Shown here: one piece after another, positions 58,990-64,000 of the stretch
How positions within the stretch are numbered: position 1 is the stretch's first letter
Layout of the letters: every line of letters starts with the position of its first letter
Assembly: GCA_015063805.1 (NCBI GenBank)
Contig: SVTK01000003.1
Location: forward strand, 1 to 64,000
Direction: 5' to 3'
Length of the DNA stretch: 64,000 bases
Source of the DNA: Oscillospiraceae bacterium
Lineage (GTDB): Bacteria > Bacillota > Clostridia > Oscillospirales > CAG-272
The notes under the pieces: generated by a model
The model's database searches: none
Seen by the model: only the letters and a program-made list of their open reading frames with translations
Told to the model about the DNA's origin: nothing
Translations under genes and position numbers: made by a program

Positions 58990-60156
58990 TTATTCGGCCT
59001 CCACAATGTTTGCCCATTCGATGAGCAGATCCTGGGTCTTGTTCCAAAGCATACCGTCGCGGATGGAAACTTCGCCGTAGGCGTCCACCAGCTCTTGGGG
59101 ATCGGTGTAATTGTAGTAAGCGGCAAATTCCGGCAGGGTAGCGTTGTACTCCTCGTCCGAGATGGTGATGTTCTCGGCCTTGACGATGGAGTAGAAAATC
59201 AGATCTTCTTTGACCATCTGGCGTGCCTCCTCCAGCACCTGGGTATCGGTGTAATTCTGTGCAGCAAGGAACTCCTCGTAGCTCATGCCGTACATGGCAC
59301 CGTACATGGTGTAAGTGGAGACATTCTGATTGTATATCTCGGTGACCTTATCCTCGGGATAGCTGTGGATGGTGGCATTGTTCACCGCCTGCTCCCAAAC
59401 ATCAAGATAGAGCTGATTGGAGGCAGAGGATTCCATCTCTGTCTGAAGCTGTTCCCGCAGGTAAGTCTTCAGTTCATCCGCCGTTTGGAAGTCGGAGATC
59501 TTCTGGGCCAGGGCATCGTCAAACTCAGGGATGATCATCTCGCCCTCAATGTAGTTGAGGGTGCACTTGAAGGTGGCTTCTTTGCCGTTGAGTTCGTCTA
59601 CGCCGTAGTCCTCGGGGAAGCTGGTGACGATGTCAAAGGATTCGCCGGGGGTCTTACCGATGATGGCAGGGACAAAGCCCTCAATATAGCCGCCATTTCC
59701 GGACAGGGTGATGGACTCGCCCTGAGCGGTACCTCCGTCAAACTGTACGCCGTCCACATAGCCTGCAAAATCGAAGTTGACGGTGTCGCCTTCCGCTGCA
59801 GCCCGGTCAGTAATTTGTTGAGGTTCGGCGCAGTATTCCCGCACTTCTTCCAGGTAATCCGCGAACACATCATCGGTGAGAACGGTGGAACTGCGCTTTA
59901 CGGTGATGTCGCGGTAATTGCCCAGGGTGATATAGGGAGTGAGGTCCTCTTCCAGGTAATTGAAGGATGCGGCAGTCTCACCTGCGGGATCGGTGGTTTC
60001 GGCATCGGGAGTCTGGGTGATTTCTTGGTTTTCATTGGGTTCGGTGGTCTGAGGGGTTTTTGCCTCTTCCCCGCCGCAGGCGAGAAGCGAGGCACCCATC
60101 AGCAGGGCGAGAGCAAGAGCAGCGAGCTGCTTGGCTGTTTTGGCAAAACGATTCAT
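58990..60156 (-). CDS. Trigger-factor-like lipoprotein with FKBP-type peptidyl-prolyl isomerase domain
   Basis: 388 aa from ATG 60156. Lipobox ASLLAC near residue 26 and a Thr/Glu/Pro-rich linker (ETTDPAGETAA). Residues about 75-130 resemble the trigger factor head, then the FKBP-type PPIase (AAAEGDTVNFDFAGYVDG, IEGFVPAIIGKTPGESFDIV) and the helical C-terminal arms (FDDALAQKISDFQTADELKT, EEFLAAQNYTDTQVLEEARQ). It lacks the ribosome-binding tail domain and is exported, so it is a membrane-attached foldase for secreted proteins, similar in role to PrsA; this is inferred. Confidence 0.85.
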   Translation of the reverse strand: MNRFAKTAKQLAALALALLMGASLLACGGEEAKTPQTTEPNENQEITQTPDAETTDPAGETAASFNYLEEDLTPYITLGNYRDITVKRSSTVLTDDVFADYLEEVREYCAEPQQITDRAAAEGDTVNFDFAGYVDGVQFDGGTAQGESITLSGNGGYIEGFVPAIIGKTPGESFDIVTSFPEDYGVDELNGKEATFKCTLNYIEGEMIIPEFDDALAQKISDFQTADELKTYLREQLQTEMESSASNQLYLDVWEQAVNNATIHSYPEDKVTEIYNQNVSTYTMYGAMYGMSYEEFLAAQNYTDTQVLEEARQMVKEDLIFYSIVKAENITISDEEYNATLPEFAAYYNYTDPQELVDAYGEVSIRDGMLWNKTQDLLIEWANIVEAE

Positions 60157-60316
60157 GTTGAAATACCATACCTTAACTTTGTTTGTGGGGAAAGTCCTAA
60201 TCTTCAACATTATAACACGCACAGGGGAAAATAAAAAGGGCAGGGAGAAAGAATTAACATTCTTGTTACAAAGCATTTGCATCTTTGCCAAAAACGGAGA
60301 GGCCGGAAAAAGGAAA

Positions 60317-60350
60317 AGGAATCCTCATCGCCTTTGGCGTGAGAATTCCT
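60317..60350 (-). terminator. Terminator of rpmF
   Basis: Stem AGGAATTCTCACGCC / GGCGATGAGGATTCCT (one mismatch and one bulge), then TTTTCCTTTTTCC on the minus strand. Confidence 0.82.
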
Positions 60351-60360
60351 GACCTTTGAC

Positions 60361-60543
60361 TTAGGCATCCTGCTTAATGACTTCCTTACCGTTGTAAGAG
60401 CCACAAGCCTTGCAAACTCTGTGTGCGAGGTTGTACTCGCCGCACTTCGGGCACTTGGTCATGCCGGGGAGCTCGAGCTTCCAAACGTTGGAGCGTCTCT
60501 TGTCTCTGCGAGCCTTAGAAACCTTTTTCTTCGGTACTGCCAT
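60361..60543 (-). CDS. rpmF: 50S ribosomal protein L32
   Basis: 60 aa: [19 protein letters not shown] and a zinc ribbon [18 protein letters not shown] (four Cys). It follows DUF177 as in most Firmicutes, with AAGGAGGGAATAAGCA before the ATG. Confidence 0.97.
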   Translation of the reverse strand: MAVPKKKVSKARRDKRRSNVWKLELPGMTKCPKCGEYNLAHRVCKACGSYNGKEVIKQDA

Positions 60544-60593
60544 TGCTTATTCCCTCCTTATCCTGTCGGTGCAATTAAATACACTCTATTATA

Positions 60594-61118
60594 TCACATA
60601 TTTTCATCTTTTTCAAGTAGTTTTTTCAAAATTTCGAAGCGAGGATCAATTTCTTTTGTCACACAGCCGCAATCACCCTCGGCAAGAGGCTTGCCGCACT
60701 TGGGGCAGAGCCCGGGGCAGTCCTCGCTGCACAGCAGCTTAGAGGGGAATTCCAGCAGCAGAGCCTCGGCCAGCTGTTCGTCAATGTCCAGCATGCCGTC
60801 CACTACGGTGACATATTCATCCTCGTCGAAATCATCGGTGTCGCTGACCATGCGCAGACCCTTCTCATCCACCACCGTTCGGGAGAAGTCGAAGGTGAGA
60901 CGGTGAGAAACCGGGGCAAGGCAACGGGCGCATTCACCGATAAAGGGGACATCACACTGAAGGGTAAGACACATAAATTCGGTGTTGTCGGTGATGGTTC
61001 CCTTGACGTGAGCCGACTCGGGGAAGATGACACCCTCCATCGGCGGCGGGGTAAGGTCGTAGTCCACCGTAAGGGTGGAGATTTCGCCGCGCATCAGCGG
61101 ACGGAGATCAAGCAGCAT
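60594..61118 (-). CDS. yceD: DUF177/YceD family protein
   Basis: 174 aa. Family blocks: LMRGEISTLTVDYDL, CDVPFIGECARCLAPVSH and the Cys-rich end CSEDCPGLCPKCGKPLAEGD, EIDPRFEILKKLL. Required for 23S rRNA accumulation in plants and E. coli. The gene is always next to rpmF. ATG 61118 has only a weak site (the AAAGGAG is 25 nt away), and no better in-frame start was found. Confidence 0.9.
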   Translation of the reverse strand: MLLDLRPLMRGEISTLTVDYDLTPPPMEGVIFPESAHVKGTITDNTEFMCLTLQCDVPFIGECARCLAPVSHRLTFDFSRTVVDEKGLRMVSDTDDFDEDEYVTVVDGMLDIDEQLAEALLLEFPSKLLCSEDCPGLCPKCGKPLAEGDCGCVTKEIDPRFEILKKLLEKDENM

Positions 61119-61178
61119 AATCCGAACCGTACCGCAGGGGCGGCTCCTTTCATGTCATATTTTATGGCAACAGCTTAT

Positions 61179-61207
61179 ATTATATCGTGTTTGCGGTCTT
61201 TTGTCAA
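61179..61207 (-). promoter_or_regulatory. Promoter of the DUF177-rpmF operon
   Basis: TTGACA (61207-61202), 17 nt, TATAAT (61184-61179) on the minus strand. Confidence 0.9.
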
Positions 61208-61279
61208 GCATTATTTTGAGGCTGAGCAAAAAACTGCAAAAAAAAAGCAAAAAAAATTAAAAAACTTTTCGGTTAGGGG

Positions 61280-61308
61280 TTGATTTTTTCGGAGAGATGG
61301 TGTATAAT
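61280..61308 (+). promoter_or_regulatory. Promoter of tRNA-Ser
   Basis: TTGATT (61280-61285), 17 nt, TATAAT (61303-61308). Confidence 0.85.
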
Positions 61309-61350
61309 ATACAAGTCGCGTGGAGAGCCAACCTCCCTGACGCCGAATAT

Positions 61351-61442
61351 GGAGAAGTCGCCTAGTTGGTCGAGGGCGCACGACTGGAAATCGTGTAGGC
61401 GTTAAAAGCGCCTCCAGAGTTCGAATCTCTGCTTCTCCGCCA
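61351..61442 (+). tRNA. tRNA-Ser(GGA)
   Basis: 92 nt. Acceptor GGAGAAG / CTTCTCC with discriminator G73 and encoded CCA. Anticodon stem CACGA / TCGTG and loop CTGGAAA (anticodon GGA at 61386-61388), long variable arm and TTCGAATC T-loop. Reads UCC and UCU. Confidence 0.97.
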
Positions 61443-61447
61443 AAGTG

Positions 61448-61469
61448 AAGGCACCCTGTGGGGTGCCTT
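61448..61469 (+). terminator. Terminator of tRNA-Ser
   Basis: Stem AAGGCACCC / GGGTGCCTT with loop TGTG, then TT. Confidence 0.88.
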
Positions 61470-61519
61470 TTGCTTTCAAATTTACAGTTGGTCGGCTTCG
61501 GCCATGGGAGAACGAACAC

Positions 61520-62350
61520 ATGGGAAAATTTGACGGCGTTCTGATCTGTACCGATCTGGACGGAACCTTACTCAAAAACGATAAAACGGTGTCCCCGGAA
61601 AATCGGGAGGCCATCGCATATTTTATGGCTGAGGGAGGCTATTTCACCTTCATCACCGGAAGAATGCCCTACTTCGTCAAAGATATTTTGGCCCGGGTCA
61701 GCATCAATGCCCCCTTCGGCTGTGTCAACGGGGCAGGGATCTATGACCCGGTGGTGGGAAAATACGTTTGGACGCAGCCCATACGGGATGATGTCATCGA
61801 ATTGGTGCGGTATGTGGATGCCAACACCGAGGATATGGGGATCCAGATCAACTGCTTTGAGCACCTGTATTTTTCCCGGGAGAACAAAACTATGGAGATC
61901 TTCCGTCAGAGAACCGGTCTGCCCAATCTGGTGCGGGATTATGCGGACATTGATGAGCCTATTGCTAAGATCGTTTTCGGTGACCATCGGGAGGAGCGTC
62001 TGCTGCGGGTGAAGGAATTGCTGGATGCCCATCCCCGCCGTGACGATTTCGATTATATCCGCTCCGAGCGGTCGTTGTACGAGATTCTGCCCAAGGGGGT
62101 CAGCAAAGGGACGCTGCTTGCCCGCATGGCCGAGCATCTGCAGATCCCCATGGCCCACACGGTGGCGGTGGGGGACTATTATAATGATGTCTCCATGCTG
62201 CAGGCGGCGGGGATCGGCGTGGCGGTGGAAAATGCCACCCCCGAGGCCAAGGCCGCGGCTGATCATATCACCGTTTCTAACGAGAACCACGCCATGGCGC
62301 AGATCATTACGGACCTGGATGCGGGGACGATCCGTCTGCCTCCCCTTTGA
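61520..62350 (+). CDS. Cof-type HAD-superfamily hydrolase
   Basis: 276 aa. HAD motifs: ICTDLDGTLLKND (nucleophile Asp), FITGRMPYF, KGVSKGTLLARM (motif III Lys) and VAVGDYYNDVSMLQAAG (motif IV). The C2 cap lies between. Sugar or nucleotide phosphatase of unknown specificity. ATG 61520 follows GGGAGAACGAACAC. Confidence 0.9.
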   Translation: MGKFDGVLICTDLDGTLLKNDKTVSPENREAIAYFMAEGGYFTFITGRMPYFVKDILARVSINAPFGCVNGAGIYDPVVGKYVWTQPIRDDVIELVRYVDANTEDMGIQINCFEHLYFSRENKTMEIFRQRTGLPNLVRDYADIDEPIAKIVFGDHREERLLRVKELLDAHPRRDDFDYIRSERSLYEILPKGVSKGTLLARMAEHLQIPMAHTVAVGDYYNDVSMLQAAGIGVAVENATPEAKAAADHITVSNENHAMAQIITDLDAGTIRLPPL

Positions 62351-62389
62351 TTTTGCTTTTTTTGACCCTTCCTTTGCGGGCACTGTCGC

Positions 62390-62418
62390 TTGACAAAGGG
62401 AGAAGGGTGCGGTAAAAT
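62390..62418 (+). promoter_or_regulatory. Promoter of the MFS transporter gene
   Basis: TTGACA (62390-62395), 17 nt, TAAAAT (62413-62418). Confidence 0.85.
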
Positions 62419-62481
62419 ATGGAAGGTATTTTTTGTCATGTTCCGTCAAAATTCCATGTGCGAAGGAGCTATAAGAATTTC

Positions 62482-63669
62482 ATGAAAAAGCTTTCCCTTG
62501 TGGCGCGCCAGCGGCTGACCTTGTCCCTCTGCGCCATGGCCTATGCCATCATCTACACCGGCCGTCAGAATCTGTCCATTGCCTCTCCCCTGATGCAGGC
62601 GGACGGCATCACCGACAGCGCCGGAATCGGCATTATGGGCAGCGCGTTTTTCTTTGTTTATGCCATCGGCCGCCTGCTCAACGGCTACATCGGCGACCGG
62701 GTCAACGCTCGGGTTATGCTGATGGTGGGCATGGGTGCGGCAGGTATTGCCAACCTGGTGGTGGGCTTTATGCCTCCCCTTCCCGCCATGATTGTGCTGT
62801 GGGGTGTCAACGGATTCTTCCAGTCCATGCTGTGGGGGCCTGCCCTGAAAACGGTCGTCGTTGCCTATGAGGGCTCGCCTGAGAAGAGCAAAGCACTGAT
62901 GACCATGTCCACCGGCGTTGGGCTTGGCAGCCTGTTTGCCGTGGTGGTGGCCACTCTTTCCGCACAGGCAGGTGCCGGTGCCGTCTTCTTCATTCCCGCC
63001 GGGCTGATCCTCTTCTTCGGCGCCATGCTGATTTTCCTCCCCCCCGACGGCCTGCGGCAGACCGAGGAAGCCAAGGCCGATGTCTGGGCCCAGTTCCGGG
63101 TCATCCTGCGGGATCCCAAGCTGTGGCGGACGCTTTTTCCCGCCGCTGCCCACGGCGTGGTGAAGGACAATCTCATCTTGTGGGTGCCTACCCTGTTCAT
63201 GACCCAGTATGGGCTGGATTTGAACAACGCAGCGTATTTCGTCTTTATCATGCCCCTGGCGAACTTCATTGGACGCCTGCTGTTCCCGGTTGCCTTCCGG
63301 ATTTTCCGCAGCAATCAGGGGGTCACGGCGGCAGTTTCCTTTGCCCTCTGCGTGGTGTCTCTGGCGCCCTTCCTGCTGTTGACCCCGCCTGCGTGGGTCT
63401 CTGCACTCCTGCTGGCCGTGGTGGCCATCGCAACCTCCTGGATCAACGCGGTTTACCTCTCTATCTATTCCGCCGACTATGCCAAGGAGGGCTGTGTTTC
63501 CACGGTTGCGGGCGTTATGGATGCCGCTACATACACCGGTTCCGCCATCGGCTCCGCCGCCTTCGGCGCGCTGATTCTTGTGGCCGGCTACAATGCCATG
63601 ATCGCCATCTGGATTGCCCTGTGTGTGGTGTCGATTCCGCTGATGCTTTGGAAAAGCAAAAAAGCATAA
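62482..63669 (+). CDS. MFS transporter (organophosphate:phosphate antiporter-like)
   Basis: 395 aa with about twelve membrane helices. It opens AYAIIYTGRQNLSIASPLMQ, a GlpT/UhpT-like N-terminus, with the loop motif GYIGDRVNARVMLMVG (MFS motif A-like G-D-R). Probably exchanges a phosphorylated or acidic compound; the specific substrate is unknown. ATG 62482 has GAAGGAG 13 nt upstream. Confidence 0.85.
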   Translation: MKKLSLVARQRLTLSLCAMAYAIIYTGRQNLSIASPLMQADGITDSAGIGIMGSAFFFVYAIGRLLNGYIGDRVNARVMLMVGMGAAGIANLVVGFMPPLPAMIVLWGVNGFFQSMLWGPALKTVVVAYEGSPEKSKALMTMSTGVGLGSLFAVVVATLSAQAGAGAVFFIPAGLILFFGAMLIFLPPDGLRQTEEAKADVWAQFRVILRDPKLWRTLFPAAAHGVVKDNLILWVPTLFMTQYGLDLNNAAYFVFIMPLANFIGRLLFPVAFRIFRSNQGVTAAVSFALCVVSLAPFLLLTPPAWVSALLLAVVAIATSWINAVYLSIYSADYAKEGCVSTVAGVMDAATYTGSAIGSAAFGALILVAGYNAMIAIWIALCVVSIPLMLWKSKKA

Positions 63670-63680
63670 ATGATGCAAAC

Positions 63681-63715
63681 AAAAACGGTCTGCCGCATTG
63701 CGGCAGACCGTTTTT
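63681..63715. terminator. Bidirectional terminator between convergent genes
   Basis: A perfect 16-bp stem AAAAACGGTCTGCCGC and its complement with loop ATT; T runs on both strands. Confidence 0.94.
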
Positions 63716-63717
63716 CC

Positions 63718-64000
63718 TTATCTCTCGCAGTCCAGGACAACCCGTGCTTCGCGCACTTCCTTGACATACTCCCGTACCTTCTGGTGGGAGGGGTGCTCGG
63801 CATAGATTTTCATATCCTCCACCGACTCGAACTCGGTGGTGAGCATCATGTCATAGGACATCTCGGTGTGGGAGATGTCGCAGTCGATCTCCATGAGCTT
63901 GATCTCGGGGATGATGGGGAGCAGAGCAAACAGGGAATCGCGGACAATCTGCATATTTTCGACCTTGGTCTTGCCCATGGCCTCTTCCTTGAATTTCCAC
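63718..64000 (-). CDS. Dabb (stress-responsive alpha-beta barrel) domain protein, 5' end beyond the right edge
   Basis: The reading frame stays open through the right edge: WKFKEEA precedes the internal ATG at 63978, which fits the usual Dabb start (xxKHIVxWKFKEEA). So the true start is outside the window and 63978 is internal. Visible blocks: PEIKLMEIDCDISHTEMSYD, LTTEFESVEDMKIYAEHPSH and REARVVLDCER. Dabb domains form dimeric beta barrels; function is often unknown. Confidence 0.85.
   Translation of the reverse strand, partial: WKFKEEAMGKTKVENMQIVRDSLFALLPIIPEIKLMEIDCDISHTEMSYDMMLTTEFESVEDMKIYAEHPSHQKVREYVKEVREARVVLDCER

Noticed and set aside
63718-63978. Complete 86-aa Dabb protein starting at ATG 63978
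   Set aside because: The frame continues upstream as WKFKEEA, the usual start region of the domain, so the gene is cut by the window edge.

Overview
The window reads as a chromosomal segment of an anaerobic Gram-positive bacterium of the class Clostridia, most likely an Oscillospiraceae-type gut organism. Evidence for this: a SCIFF ranthipeptide precursor next to its radical-SAM maturase (a clostridial hallmark), many secreted lipoproteins and signal peptides with AGAAAGGAA-type ribosome binding sites, sigma-A promoters (TTGACA-17-TATAAT), a YhaO/YhaN pair, a two-gene Suf-like Fe-S system and a G+C-rich coding bias. The species cannot be named from the sequence.

Positions 1-27,700, all on the minus strand, form a surface and sugar locus. 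It carries eleven secreted proteins: nine with a single discoidin-like domain, one with two discoidin-like domains plus a LamG-like domain, and one with two LamG-like domains. Most of the single-domain proteins end in a Thr/Ala/Pro stalk and a C-terminal membrane anchor. Around them lie three solute-binding-type lipoproteins without permeases, two paralogous L-fucose/L-arabinose isomerase family enzymes, an FGGY kinase, an amidohydrolase, a Gfo/Idh/MocA oxidoreductase, a yjbQ - triose-phosphate-isomerase-like - yjbQ operon and a LacI-type regulator. Ten promoters of this locus carry a TTGTGCA-type element at a fixed distance (64-67 nt) upstream of the -10 box. I could not find it at eleven promoters elsewhere in the window, so the locus looks like one regulon resembling a Gram-positive polysaccharide utilisation locus.

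Positions 27,785-34,965 hold a six-gene minus-strand operon, aroF-aroB-aroA-aroC-pheA-aroE/aroK(fusion), for chorismate and phenylalanine synthesis. It is preceded by a consensus promoter, a 30-codon leader peptide with nine Phe codons, and mutually exclusive antiterminator and terminator hairpins: a ribosome-mediated attenuator.

Positions 35,000-42,700 carry the SCIFF precursor and maturase (plus strand), then pgeF, an Orn/Lys/Arg decarboxylase-family protein and yhaO-yhaN (minus strand). Positions 42,700-43,800 contain an A+T-rich methyltransferase that looks acquired. Positions 43,800-64,000 are mixed housekeeping: a VanY-like carboxypeptidase lipoprotein, a giant PHP-domain surface protein with lamin-tail-like domains, mscS, cinA, pfkA, a cytidine-deaminase-like gene, a hydrolase/isomerase operon, sanA, a SufC-SufB-like pair, an amidase, a trigger-factor-like lipoprotein, rpmF with its usual DUF177 partner, tRNA-Ser(GGA), a HAD phosphatase, an MFS transporter and the end of a Dabb-family gene running off the right edge.

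Two copies of an intergenic hairpin element with compensatory stem changes lie between convergent genes at about 36.8 kb and 58.2 kb. No CRISPR array, rRNA, insertion sequence or prophage was seen. All assignments come from reading motifs by eye; no database search was run.
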